A DNA stretch of 35,721 nucleotides, taken from NCBI GenBank assembly GCA_023401495.1, contig JAEXDU010000172.1, positions 1-35,721 of the forward strand, read 5' to 3'. Below, piece by piece: positions 24,926 to 31,540 of the stretch; position 1 is the stretch's first letter; the number at the start of each line of letters is the position of its first letter. The translations under genes and the position numbers were made by a program. Source of the stretch: Bacillota bacterium. GTDB lineage: Bacteria; Bacillota; Clostridia; Oscillospirales; Acutalibacteraceae. Under the pieces are notes generated by a model. The model was given only the letters and a program-made list of their open reading frames with translations. It searched no databases and was not told the origin of the DNA.

Positions 24926-25531
24926 ATGGAAGCGAATTTCTCAACACCTGCTCAGGATTACTACGAGATTGTAAAACGTCAGACACAATTGCTTGGGGAT
25001 CATGATCTATACACCGTCTGCCATTCTCTTCGGGTGGCCCGTACCAGTTATTTTGTTGCGCATCATCTGGGGCTTTCCTCCGATCAGTGCAGGCGCGTGT
25101 ATTTGGCCGCCAATGCACACGACATCGGTAAAATCGGCGTTCCCGATGCGATTCTTCAAAAGAACGGGAGCCTGACGACGAGAGAATGGGCCATCATGAA
25201 GCAGCATCCCGCGCTGGGCGCGGGCATGCTGATGCAGTCTGCCTCTACGGAAGAAATTGCCTACATTGTGTGGTGCCACCATGAGCGCTATGATGGGACA
25301 GGCTACCCCAATGCGCTCTGCGGCGATCAGATTCCGCTGGAAGCGCGGATTATTGCGGTGTGCGATTCGTTTGACGCGATGAAGAGCAAGCGCGCTTACC
25401 GGGATTCTCTGCCCGATCAGACATGCCGGAATGAAATTGAGAAAAACATCGGAACCATGTACGACCCGGCGATCGCAGAACTGGTTTTGAGCAATTGGCA
25501 GATCATGCAGAAGCTGCAAAGTGCAAAGTGA
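24926..25531 (+). CDS. HD-GYP domain phosphohydrolase
   Basis: A 201-residue stand-alone HD-GYP domain, the class that hydrolyses cyclic di-GMP or related dinucleotides. Metal-ligand signatures are His33 (CHSLRVA), His65-Asp66 with Lys69 in AHDIGKIGVPD, His94, His118-His119 and Asp147. The GYP signature is at about 119-139 (HERYDGTGYP...GDQIPLEAR). No sensor domain is fused, so activity is presumably set by partners or expression. No strong ribosome site is visible; GAGG lies 11 bases upstream of the ATG. It lies between two terminators and seems to be its own unit. Substrate is inferred from the family. Confidence 0.88.
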   Translation: MEANFSTPAQDYYEIVKRQTQLLGDHDLYTVCHSLRVARTSYFVAHHLGLSSDQCRRVYLAANAHDIGKIGVPDAILQKNGSLTTREWAIMKQHPALGAGMLMQSASTEEIAYIVWCHHERYDGTGYPNALCGDQIPLEARIIAVCDSFDAMKSKRAYRDSLPDQTCRNEIEKNIGTMYDPAIAELVLSNWQIMQKLQSAK

Positions 25532-25543
25532 TAAAAATCGATC

Positions 25544-25579
25544 ATGGCAGGCACCGGAATCTGGGTGCCTGCCATTTTT
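25544..25579 (+). terminator. Terminator after the HD-GYP gene
   Basis: ATGGCAGGCACC (25544-25555) pairs perfectly with GGTGCCTGCCAT (25564-25575), with TTTTT at 25575-25579. Confidence 0.92.
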
Positions 25580-25589
25580 CTAAAACGAA

Positions 25590-25598
25590 TGGTATAAT
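25590..25598 (+). promoter_or_regulatory. Extended -10 element with no gene behind it
   Basis: TGGTATAAT stands between the HD-GYP terminator and the 25684-25715 hairpin. No good -35 is present. If active, it would make a transcript of about 110 bases ending at that hairpin. Confidence 0.35.
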
Positions 25599-25683
25599 CA
25601 TAAATGTTATATACTTTTAGTTAATCGATTGTCAGGCGATTACACCCCGGAAAGGGAGAGAACTAGAACAGCTCAGGACGCAA

Positions 25684-25715
25684 AAAACTCTCCGCAGGAC
25701 AAAGCGGAGAGTTTT
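25684..25715. terminator. Bidirectional terminator, 12-bp stem
   Basis: AAAACTCTCCGC (25684-25695) pairs with GCGGAGAGTTTT (25704-25715). On the plus strand TTTTCTCTTTTTATTT follows; on the minus strand TTTTTTG follows, downstream of the DtxR-family gene. Confidence 0.85.
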
Positions 25716-25751
25716 CTCTTTTTATTTCATATTATAAACCGGGGCAGCAAT

Positions 25752-26153
25752 TTATTCCCCGTCGGGACACTGCTCTGCATTGGCACCCTGATGGCGGTTC
25801 CAATATTCGCGCAGCTTTTGAAAGCTCTCGGCACTGATTGCATGCTCAAGGCGGCAGGCGTCCTCTTTGGCCACGGTTTCCTGTACACCGAGTTTCATCA
25901 ACAACTCCGATAACAGGGTATGCCTTTCGTAGATTCGCTCCGCAATCTCCCGGCCGCTTTCCGTCAGTTCAATGTATCCGTTGTCATCCATCGTGATCAG
26001 GCCGTTTTCCCGGAACTGCTTCATCGCATGGCTCACGCTGGGCCGGGAAAAATTCATCTCGTTGGCAATATCAATGGAGCGAACTTCTCCTCTGCGGTTT
26101 TTCAGAACCAGAATCGTCTCCAGGTAATTTTCCGCGGATTCCTGTATTTTCAC
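25752..26153 (-). CDS. DtxR-family metal-dependent repressor
   Basis: A 133-residue metalloregulator. The minus-strand frame is open from 26198, but GTG at 26153 has an AAGGGGGAG site 5 bases ahead and gives the usual start KIQESAENYLETI. The winged HTH spans about residues 5-65. Candidate metal ligands are His78, Cys100, Glu103 and His104. The motif DACRLEH matches the Cys-type site of iron-sensing DtxR more than the Glu site of manganese-sensing MntR. It is divergent from feoA-feoB and so is probably an iron-responsive repressor of that operon and of itself. The protein is short and lacks the SH3-like third domain of DtxR. Confidence 0.88.
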   Translation of the reverse strand: MKIQESAENYLETILVLKNRRGEVRSIDIANEMNFSRPSVSHAMKQFRENGLITMDDNGYIELTESGREIAERIYERHTLLSELLMKLGVQETVAKEDACRLEHAISAESFQKLREYWNRHQGANAEQCPDGE

Positions 26154-26182
26154 GCAAACTCCCCCTTTCGAAATTGTTATTT

Positions 26183-26215
26183 TATACCACAGGCGCATCG
26201 CGCCGTTGTGGTATA
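26183..26215 (-). other. Hairpin in the leader of the DtxR-family gene
   Basis: TATACCACA-GGCGC (26183-26196) pairs with GCGCC-GT-TGTGGTATA (26200-26215) around ATC. It lies between the promoter and the ribosome site of the minus-strand gene and has no T run suited to termination. It could affect translation, or be a protein-binding dyad. Confidence 0.45.
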
Positions 26216-26235
26216 TTATAAATTGATAGTATAAT
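26206..26235 (+). promoter_or_regulatory. Possible plus-strand promoter overlapping the divergent region
   Basis: TTGTGG (26206-26211) and TATAAT (26230-26235) are spaced by 18 bases. It points at feoA but lies 120 bases upstream of the better promoter at 26335-26363, and opposes the minus-strand promoter. Confidence 0.4.
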
Positions 26236-26256
26236 AGCCGTTTGCGGCTATTATAC
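26229..26256. promoter_or_regulatory. 12-bp perfect dyad covering two opposed -10 boxes
   Basis: GTATAATAGCCG (26229-26240) is the exact complement of CGGCTATTATAC (26245-26256), with TTTG between. Each arm contains a TATAAT, one per strand. The minus-strand one belongs to the DtxR-family promoter. Confidence 0.6.
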
Positions 26257-26278
26257 CATAAACCTGCACTTTTTACAA
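26250..26278 (-). promoter_or_regulatory. Promoter of the DtxR-family gene
   Basis: On the minus strand TTGTAA (26273-26278) and TATAAT (26250-26255) are spaced by 17 bases, with TGG ahead of the -10. Transcription would start near 26243, about 90 bases ahead of the GTG. Confidence 0.75.
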
Positions 26279-26334
26279 CGCTCCAAAAAGCCGGAATTTG
26301 TTGACTTTTTTCTTAAAAAAACAATGGCAGGCAG

Positions 26335-26363
26335 TTGACACGTTTCGTTAGCTATGATAAACT
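26335..26363 (+). promoter_or_regulatory. Promoter of the feo operon
   Basis: TTGACA (26335-26340, perfect) and TAAACT (26358-26363) are spaced by 17 bases. TTAG (26348-26351) and CTAA (26362-26365) lie across the spacer and -10, a partial version of the dyad that follows. Confidence 0.75.
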
Positions 26364-26376
26364 AAAGACGCAAAAG

Positions 26377-26392
26377 GTTAGCATGCGCTAAC
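26377..26392. promoter_or_regulatory. GTTAGC-ATGC-GCTAAC dyad, candidate DtxR-family operator
   Basis: A perfect 6-bp inverted repeat just after the predicted feo start point. The GTTAG/CTAAC half-sites match those of the DtxR consensus TTAGGTTAGCCTAACCTAA, but the spacing is wider. Two related dyads occur at 29335-29363 and 29370-29397. Confidence 0.6.
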
Positions 26393-26453
26393 TTTGTTCG
26401 ATTCATCATAAAACCGAAGACGGCAAAATACAATTTGCCTAGGAGGTATCTAT

Positions 26454-26663
26454 ATGCCACTGACAATGGCGAAAGCCGGAGAAAAAAATTTAATTAAAAG
26501 AGTTACCGGCAAAGATGAGGTTCGCCGCTTTCTTGCATCCTTAGGGTTTGTGGAGGGCGAAAGCGTTACGGTGGTCAGTGAGATCGCCGGCAATATGATC
26601 CTGAATATCAAGGATACCCGGGTCGCTCTGGATAAATCCATGGCGAATCGGATCATGATATGA
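26454..26663 (+). CDS. feoA: FeoA-family ferrous iron transport protein (first copy)
   Basis: A 69-residue SH3-like FeoA protein, cytosolic, thought to interact with FeoB and to modulate ferrous iron uptake. LASLGFVEGESVTVVSEIAGNMILNIKDTRVALDKSMANRIMI is the FeoA pattern. AGGAGG lies 8 bases upstream of the ATG. It is the first of two adjacent feoA genes, a common clostridial layout. It starts directly after the feo promoter and the GTTAGC dyad. Confidence 0.9.
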   Translation: MPLTMAKAGEKNLIKRVTGKDEVRRFLASLGFVEGESVTVVSEIAGNMILNIKDTRVALDKSMANRIMI

Positions 26664-26688
26664 ATATAAGGAAAGAGGTTGAGGCTTG

Positions 26689-26910
26689 ATGAAGACGTTG
26701 AAGGAGGTTCAGATCGGGGATACCGTTACCGTGGTAAAACTCCACGGAACCGGCGCCGTAAAACGCAGGATTATGGACATGGGCATTACCAAAGGAGCCC
26801 AGGTGTTCGTGCGTAAAGTTGCCCCGCTGGGGGATCCGATTGAAGTGAAGGTTCGGGACTACGAACTGAGCCTGCGCAAAGCGGACGCGGAATTGATTGA
26901 AGTAAACTGA
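26689..26910 (+). CDS. feoA: FeoA-family ferrous iron transport protein (second copy)
   Basis: A 73-residue second FeoA, beginning at ATG 26689 (a TTG directly before it is in frame but less likely). KRRIMDMGITKGAQVFVRKVAPLGDPIEVKVRDYELSLRKADAELIEV is a full FeoA domain and closer to the canonical form than the first copy. GAGG lies a few bases ahead. It lies 25 bases after the first feoA and 77 bases ahead of feoB, in one transcript. Two divergent FeoA copies may act as a pair on FeoB. Confidence 0.9.
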   Translation: MKTLKEVQIGDTVTVVKLHGTGAVKRRIMDMGITKGAQVFVRKVAPLGDPIEVKVRDYELSLRKADAELIEVN

Positions 26911-26987
26911 CCGGATGCCCGATTCAGGGCTTTCAGGCAGTGCGGTGTTAGTCAAGACTTCCGCAGGAAAACGAGGAGGAACGAAAC

Positions 26988-29126
26988 ATGTCTATAAAAT
27001 TAGCGCTTGCGGGCAACCCGAACTGTGGTAAAACCACTCTGTTCAACGAGTTGACCGGATCATCACAGTATGTGGGTAACTGGCCCGGAGTTACAGTTGA
27101 GAAAAAGGAAGGAAAGCTCAGAGGACATAAGGACGTTATCGTCACTGACCTGCCGGGTATTTATTCCCTTTCTCCCTACACTTTGGAGGAAGTTGTTACC
27201 CGGAATTACTTAATCCATGAGAACCCGGACGTCATCGTCAACCTGGTGGATGCTTCCAACCTGGAACGCAACCTGTACCTGACCACCCAGCTGGTGGAAA
27301 TGGGCTTGCCGGTGGTTCTGGCTTTGAACATGATGGATATTGTCCGCAAGAACGGCGATACCATCGATTCCAAAAAGATCGGCGAAGCATTTGGCTGTCC
27401 GGTGGTGGAAATTTCCGCCCTGAAAGCCGAAGGCACCAAGGAGCTGATCTCTGCAGCCCTCAGCGCGGCACAGCAGAAGCCCCGCGCAATCGCCGCCACC
27501 TTCAGCGATAAGGTGGAAGCAGCCCTTGGGCAGATCGCACAGCAGCTGCCCGGCGCACTGAAGAACCGCCATCAGCGCTGGATGGCTATCAAGCTGTTTG
27601 AGCGCGATGAAAAGATGCTGGCCGAGGCCGGTCTTTCCGACGCCGACCGCGCAAGTCTTGAGGCGATCATCACCAAGTGTGAGGCTGAGCTGGACGACGA
27701 TACCGAATCGATCATTACCAATGAACGATATGAATATATTGCCAAGGTGATTCATAAGAGCTACAAGAAGAAGATAGCCGGCCTGACCACCTCGGATAAA
27801 ATTGACCGTGTTGTCACAAACCGCATTTTGGCTTTGCCGATTTTTGCGCTGATTATGTGGTTGGTGTACTATGTCTCTATCTCCACCGTCGGTACCGCGA
27901 TGACTGACTGGGTCAATGACACCTTGTTCGGCGACGTGATTCCGCCCGCCGTTGAGGGCTTCCTTGTATCCGTCGGTACTGCCGATTGGCTGATTTCTCT
28001 GATTATGGACGGCATCATCGCCGGTGTGGGCGCCGTTCTCGGCTTCCTGCCCCAGATGCTGACCATGTTCCTGTTCCTGGCCATTTTGGAGGATTGCGGT
28101 TACATGGCGCGTATCGCGTTCATTATGGACCGTATTTTCCGCCGCTTCGGCCTGTCGGGCAAATCCTTTATCCCGATTCTGATCGGTACTGGCTGCGGCG
28201 TTCCCGGCATCATGGCTTCCCGTACGATTGAGAACGACCATGACCGCAAGCTGACCGTCATCACCACAACGTTTATTCCGTGCAGTGCAAAGCTGCCGAT
28301 TATCGCCCTGATTGCGGGCGCTATGTTCCCCGATTCTACTTGGGTTGGGCCTTCGGCTTACTTCCTGGGAATCGGCGCGATCATCGTTTCGGGTATCATC
28401 CTGAAAAAGACCAGAGTGTTTGCCGGTGATCCTGCTCCGTTCGTTATGGAGCTTCCCGCTTACCACGTACCGGGCGCCAAGGGCGTTCTGATCCACATGT
28501 GGGACCGCGGCAAGGCCTTCATCAAAAAGGCCGGTACGATCATCCTGCTTGCAACCGTATTGGTCTGGTTCCTCAGCTCCTTCGGCTGGAATATGCAGAT
28601 GGTTGACGTTGAAGATTCTATGCTGGCGACCCTCGGCAATTTCATTGCCCCGCTGTTTGCACCGCTTGGTTTTGACAACTGGAAGTTCGCTGTCGCAACC
28701 ATTACCGGTTTGATCGCGAAAGAAAACGTAGTTGGCACTTTCGGTATCCTGTTCGGGTTTGCCGAGGTTGCCGAAGATGGCGCGGAAGTATGGAGCAGTC
28801 TGCAGGCTGCCGTTAGCCCTCTGGCCGCTTATGCTTTCCTCGCATTCAACCTGCTGTGCGCTCCTTGCTTTGCTGCAATCGGCGCGGCCCGCACCGAGCT
28901 TGGTTCCGCAAAATGGACCTGGTTCGCTGTTGGCTACCAGACTTTGTTCGCCTATATTATCGCTTTGATCATCTACCAGACCGGCAGCCTGATTAACGGC
29001 GGCGGCTTTGGATTCTGGACCGCGGTAGCATTTGTGTTGATTGCCGCACTGATTTATCTCTTGGTACGCAAACCGGCCGACATAAATTCCGCGGGCAAAC
29101 GTTTAAACAGAAAGGTGTCTGCGTAA
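26988..29126 (+). CDS. feoB: Ferrous iron transport protein B
   Basis: A 712-residue membrane Fe2+ transporter with an N-terminal GTPase domain. G1 is GNPNCGKTT (9-17), G3 DLPG (54-57) and G4 NMMD (114-117). A helical spacer domain follows (about 165-270), and then the polytopic membrane part with two Gate-like repeats (LPQMLTMFLFLAILEDCGYMAR, ...GTGCGVPGIMASRTI...) to the C-terminus. AGGAGG precedes the ATG. It is followed 3 bases later by a tiny Cys-rich protein gene. Iron supply fits the neighbouring iron-sulfur-dependent fermentation genes (HgdABC, ferredoxin-linked Bcd-Etf). Repression by the divergent DtxR-family protein is likely. Confidence 0.97.
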   Translation: MSIKLALAGNPNCGKTTLFNELTGSSQYVGNWPGVTVEKKEGKLRGHKDVIVTDLPGIYSLSPYTLEEVVTRNYLIHENPDVIVNLVDASNLERNLYLTTQLVEMGLPVVLALNMMDIVRKNGDTIDSKKIGEAFGCPVVEISALKAEGTKELISAALSAAQQKPRAIAATFSDKVEAALGQIAQQLPGALKNRHQRWMAIKLFERDEKMLAEAGLSDADRASLEAIITKCEAELDDDTESIITNERYEYIAKVIHKSYKKKIAGLTTSDKIDRVVTNRILALPIFALIMWLVYYVSISTVGTAMTDWVNDTLFGDVIPPAVEGFLVSVGTADWLISLIMDGIIAGVGAVLGFLPQMLTMFLFLAILEDCGYMARIAFIMDRIFRRFGLSGKSFIPILIGTGCGVPGIMASRTIENDHDRKLTVITTTFIPCSAKLPIIALIAGAMFPDSTWVGPSAYFLGIGAIIVSGIILKKTRVFAGDPAPFVMELPAYHVPGAKGVLIHMWDRGKAFIKKAGTIILLATVLVWFLSSFGWNMQMVDVEDSMLATLGNFIAPLFAPLGFDNWKFAVATITGLIAKENVVGTFGILFGFAEVAEDGAEVWSSLQAAVSPLAAYAFLAFNLLCAPCFAAIGAARTELGSAKWTWFAVGYQTLFAYIIALIIYQTGSLINGGGFGFWTAVAFVLIAALIYLLVRKPADINSAGKRLNRKVSA

Positions 29127-29129
29127 ACT

Positions 29130-29285
29130 ATGGCTACAATTATTATTTCCGTCATTGTTTTTGGAGGAATCGCTTTTGCCGCATATCAGACCTATCGCAC
29201 CCACAAATCCGGTGGATGCAGCGGGTGCAGCGGCAACTGCGGCTGCTGCAGCCCGGAAGAGGAGCAAGCGCATCATCACAAGTGA
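29130..29285 (+). CDS. FeoB-associated Cys-rich small membrane protein
   Basis: A 51-residue protein, starting at ATG 29130, 3 bases after the feoB stop. An N-terminal membrane helix (about 3-19) is followed by basic residues, a cysteine cluster (Cys30, 33, 37, 39 and 40: GGCSGCSGNCGCCS), an acidic stretch and a His-rich end (HHHK). AAAGGTG lies 13 or more bases upstream inside feoB, so the start is translationally coupled. This class is usually found right after feoB and may hand iron to the transporter or assist it; the role is not established. Too short for many gene finders. Confidence 0.85.
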   Translation: MATIIISVIVFGGIAFAAYQTYRTHKSGGCSGCSGNCGCCSPEEEQAHHHK

Positions 29286-29334
29286 GCCGCGGTGTTTCTG
29301 AAGACGAGGTTTCCTCTGTCACATTTCGATTCGA

Positions 29335-29363
29335 CAATAGAGTTAGCTTTGCTAACTCTATTG
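29335..29363. promoter_or_regulatory. Perfect 13-bp dyad with GTTAGC/GCTAAC core
   Basis: CAATAGAGTTAGC (29335-29347) and GCTAACTCTATTG (29351-29363) are exact complements around TTT. As RNA it would be a strong hairpin at the end of the feo transcript, though the T run is poor (TTGTTTG). As DNA it contains the half-sites of the feo dyad. Confidence 0.65.
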
Positions 29364-29369
29364 TTTGAA

Positions 29370-29397
29370 CCGCAAGTTAGTTGCATCTAACTTGCGG
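29370..29397. promoter_or_regulatory. Perfect 11-bp dyad with GTTAG/CTAAC core
   Basis: CCGCAAGTTAG (29370-29380) and CTAACTTGCGG (29387-29397) are exact complements around TTGCAT. It lies 55 bases upstream of the DUF2325 gene and may be a second DtxR-family operator. Confidence 0.6.
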
Positions 29398-29451
29398 AAT
29401 ACATAAGCCTATTCATTGAGTTTTCAAAAAAGAAAGGATGGTAAGAAAAGT

Positions 29452-29733
29452 ATGAGTGTTGTCATTATTGGGGGCCATGACCGAATGGTCTGTACCTACA
29501 AAGACATATGTAAGCAGTTCAACTGCAAAGCCAAGGTGTTTACGCAGCAGCCGGCAAATTTGAAAACACAAATTGGCTGCCCCGATCTTCTGGTCCTTTT
29601 TACCAGCACGGTATCGCATCAAATGGTGTATAGCGCGCTCCAGATGACGAAAAATACCGGAACGGCGGTCGTGCGTTCTCACAGCAGCAGTTCCTGCGCA
29701 CTGAAAAGCATTCTGGCCGAGCATTGTTGCTGA
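29452..29733 (+). CDS. DUF2325-domain protein
   Basis: A 93-residue protein starting SVVIIGGHDRMVCTYKDICKQF, the recognisable DUF2325 opening, with a Rossmann-like small domain and Ser/Cys-rich end (HSSSSCALKSILAEHCC). ATG 29452 is preferred over the in-frame upstream start at 29416, because only the shorter form begins at the conserved domain edge. The ribosome site is poor (AAAGGA, about 13 bases away). It is located after the feo genes behind two GTTAG dyads, so iron-responsive expression is plausible. Function unknown. Confidence 0.8.
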   Translation: MSVVIIGGHDRMVCTYKDICKQFNCKAKVFTQQPANLKTQIGCPDLLVLFTSTVSHQMVYSALQMTKNTGTAVVRSHSSSSCALKSILAEHCC

Positions 29734-29783
29734 CCGAAAGTTCCCGAGCGCCGAATCCTGTTCACGAAGGGTATGATCGGATC

Positions 29784-30335
29784 ATGCTGGAACGTTATTT
29801 AGTAGAATATTGTGCATCCACATTGGCCGGGCTGAAAACGGCGAGTCTTTTCAGTTATACCGGCGAAGAAAAAGAGTTGGTACTGGACTATCTCTCTAAT
29901 TGGAACCAAATTTTGAACCCACGCGGCGTCTACCTGGAATTGCTGCACAGCAATTCAGCCCGCGAACTGATTTATGTTTATCGTGCCTCTGCTTTGACGG
30001 CAGATTTGAACCGCCCGGAGGCGATCCATTTTTTGAACGAATACGGTTATCCCATGGGCAGCTTATCGGACTGCCTGAATTATCTAAGGCAGCGGATTGC
30101 GCTGACTCAATCCTTCCCCCATGAAATCGGGCTGTTTTTAGGGTACCCGATTGAAGATGTGGCGGAATTTATCAAAAATCAGGGCCGCAACTGCAAATAC
30201 TGCGGCATCTGGAAAGTATACCACAACGAAATCGAAGCAAAACGTCTCTTTGCTAAAATTGATAAATGCAGGGCAATTTATACCAAGCTGTTTTGCGGCG
30301 GACGATCGGTGCTTCAGCTGACCGTCGCTGCTTAA
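29784..30335 (+). CDS. DUF3793-family protein
   Basis: A 183-residue protein from ATG 29784 (MLERYLVEYCASTLAGLKTASLFSY). The same frame is open from 29724, overlapping the preceding gene, but those 20 residues look non-native. Conserved-looking motifs are ELIYVYR, FLNEYGYP, FPHEIGLFLGYPIEDV and CKYCGIWKVYHN, typical of the clostridial DUF3793 family. GAAGGGT lies upstream. These proteins are commonly found beside flavodoxins and iron or heme genes, which is the case here. Function unknown. A redox or iron-stress role is an inference. Confidence 0.78.
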   Translation: MLERYLVEYCASTLAGLKTASLFSYTGEEKELVLDYLSNWNQILNPRGVYLELLHSNSARELIYVYRASALTADLNRPEAIHFLNEYGYPMGSLSDCLNYLRQRIALTQSFPHEIGLFLGYPIEDVAEFIKNQGRNCKYCGIWKVYHNEIEAKRLFAKIDKCRAIYTKLFCGGRSVLQLTVAA

Positions 30336-30470
30336 TGATAATACGGATCTGAGATGAAAAAGAGTGCCCGGTTGTCTCTCCCGTTCCGGCGGGGGAGGCA
30401 GCCATTACGCTGCACTGTTTTCATTGAGGATCAGTATAATTTGAAGAAACTGGAAAGGCAGTGAAAGATT

Positions 30471-30896
30471 ATGGCAAAATTGGCAGTAGTCTATTGGAGC
30501 GGCACAGGAAATACAGAAGCGATGGCAAACCTGGTGGCAGATGGCGCCCGGGAAGCCGGAGCGGATGTTTCGGTTTATACTTCCGCAGAATTCACTCCCG
30601 AGCTGGCCGATGAATTTGAGCACGTCGCATTCGGGTGCCCCTCTATGGGAGCGGAGCAGCTGGAAGAAAGCGAGTTCGAGCCCATGTTTGATTCCGTGAA
30701 AGAGAAGCTTTCCTCCAAGAAAGTGGCTCTGTTCGGCTCTTACGGCTGGGGCGACGGCGAGTGGATGAGAACCTGGGACAGCGACCTGCAGGGCGCCGGC
30801 GTACCGGTGATCGGCACTGTGATTGCGAACGAAGCCCCCGATGATGAAGCAGCCGAAAACTGCAAGGATCTGGGCAAGGCTCTCGCGAACGCATAA
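30471..30896 (+). CDS. Short-chain flavodoxin
   Basis: A 141-residue FMN flavodoxin, an electron carrier that can replace ferredoxin when iron is short. The FMN phosphate loop is SGTGNT (10-15). FMN-stacking loops are GCPSMGAEQLEE (55-66) and SYGWGDGEW (90-98, with Trp93). A TATAAT at 30435-30440 might be a promoter, but the -35 is unclear. Position directly after the feo, DUF2325 and DUF3793 genes fits an iron-limitation response in which flavodoxin substitutes for ferredoxin used by the Bcd-Etf and hydroxyglutaryl-CoA systems. Confidence 0.93.
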   Translation: MAKLAVVYWSGTGNTEAMANLVADGAREAGADVSVYTSAEFTPELADEFEHVAFGCPSMGAEQLEESEFEPMFDSVKEKLSSKKVALFGSYGWGDGEWMRTWDSDLQGAGVPVIGTVIANEAPDDEAAENCKDLGKALANA

Positions 30897-30947
30897 CTCC
30901 CCAACATAAAGACAGTTTCCTCTGGATAGAATGGGAAAGACCGGGTT

Positions 30948-31130
30948 TCAGGACTCGGTCTTTTCTTTTTGATCGGTATCTCTGAAATTTTCCGCTGGAT
31001 AAAGTGTTACTACAGGATTGGCCTCTTCCAATACCGATTCTTCCCCGTTTTGCTGCGCCCGGATTAACAGTTCAATTGCGTCTGCGACCTGAGCTGCTAA
31101 AGAGTAATACATGGCTTTGTAATCAGGCAT
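30948..31130 (-). CDS. Small hypothetical protein beside an XRE regulator
   Basis: A 60-residue acidic protein (MPDYKAMYYSLAAQVADAIELLIRAQQ...) of a type often found next to small XRE regulators in Clostridia. ATG 31130 follows GAGGTG on the minus strand; a GTG at 31139 is in frame but sits on the ribosome site. It has a good promoter (31149-31177), which overlaps the TATGC dyads, so it is presumably controlled by the divergent regulator. Function unknown. Confidence 0.65.
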   Translation of the reverse strand: MPDYKAMYYSLAAQVADAIELLIRAQQNGEESVLEEANPVVTLYPAENFRDTDQKEKTES

Positions 31131-31148
31131 ACATTTCACCTCAGTTTT

Positions 31149-31177
31149 ATTTTATGCAATTATCGCATAAAAGTCAA
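31149..31177 (-). promoter_or_regulatory. Promoter of the small hypothetical gene
   Basis: On the minus strand TTGACT (31172-31177) and TAAAAT (31149-31154) are spaced by 17 bases. The dyad at 31152-31170 fills the spacer between the two boxes. Confidence 0.7.
31152..31170. promoter_or_regulatory. Operator 1: TTATGC-N7-GCATAA
   Basis: A perfect 6-bp inverted repeat with a 7-base spacer lying between the -35 and -10 of the minus-strand promoter. Bound repressor would occlude the polymerase. It shares half-site and spacing with operator 2. Confidence 0.65.
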
Positions 31178-31194
31178 TATGCAAAAACCGCATA
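31178..31194. promoter_or_regulatory. Operator 2: TATGC-N7-GCATA
   Basis: A perfect 5-bp inverted repeat with the same 7-base spacer. Its centre is 25 bases from the centre of operator 1, and it lies just outside the -35 of the minus promoter and just upstream of the XRE gene. Confidence 0.6.
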
Positions 31195-31221
31195 AAGTAC
31201 AATGCTTATGAGGTGATAAGC

Positions 31222-31470
31222 TTGTATCCGAGAATCAAAAATTTACGGGAAGACTGTGACTTCACCCAACAGCAGCTGGCGGAGGTGCTGAATATCAGTC
31301 AGGCGACCTATTCCCGATATGAAAGCGGAACGCTGGATATTCCCAGCTCGGCGCTGATTGCTTTGGCAAAATTTTATAAAACAAGCATTGATTATCTTTT
31401 AGGGCAGACAGATGAAAAGCCACCTTACCCTGCGCCCAAAAGAAAGCATGAGAAGAACGCTTCCCCCTGA
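31222..31470 (+). CDS. XRE-family helix-turn-helix regulator
   Basis: An 82-residue single-domain DNA-binding protein. The five-helix HTH is at about residues 3-62 (LREDCDFTQQQLAEVLNISQATYSRYESGTLDIP...). The C-terminus is short and basic. Start is TTG at 31222 with GAGGTGA about 7 bases before it; a GTG at 31213 lies on the ribosome site itself and is less likely. The common MYPRIKNLREDxD opening of the family supports the TTG. It is divergent from the small hypothetical gene and probably binds the two TATGC-N7-GCATA dyads, repressing both genes. Target genes elsewhere cannot be told from here. Confidence 0.85.
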   Translation: MYPRIKNLREDCDFTQQQLAEVLNISQATYSRYESGTLDIPSSALIALAKFYKTSIDYLLGQTDEKPPYPAPKRKHEKNASP

Positions 31471-31476
31471 TAAAAG

Positions 31477-31525
31477 AAGAAGGAACAGCCTCCAATGGCA
31501 TTGCCATTGGAGGCTGTTCCTTCTT
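31477..31525. terminator. Bidirectional terminator, 24-bp perfect palindrome arms
   Basis: AAGAAGGAACAGCCTCCAAT... (31477-31500) and its exact complement (31502-31525) flank a single T. In RNA the inner bases would open into a loop. It ends the XRE gene on the plus strand (TTCTTT after it) and hemW on the minus strand (TTCTTCTTTT after it). Confidence 0.85.
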
Positions 31526-31540
31526 TCCATATGGTTTCTG

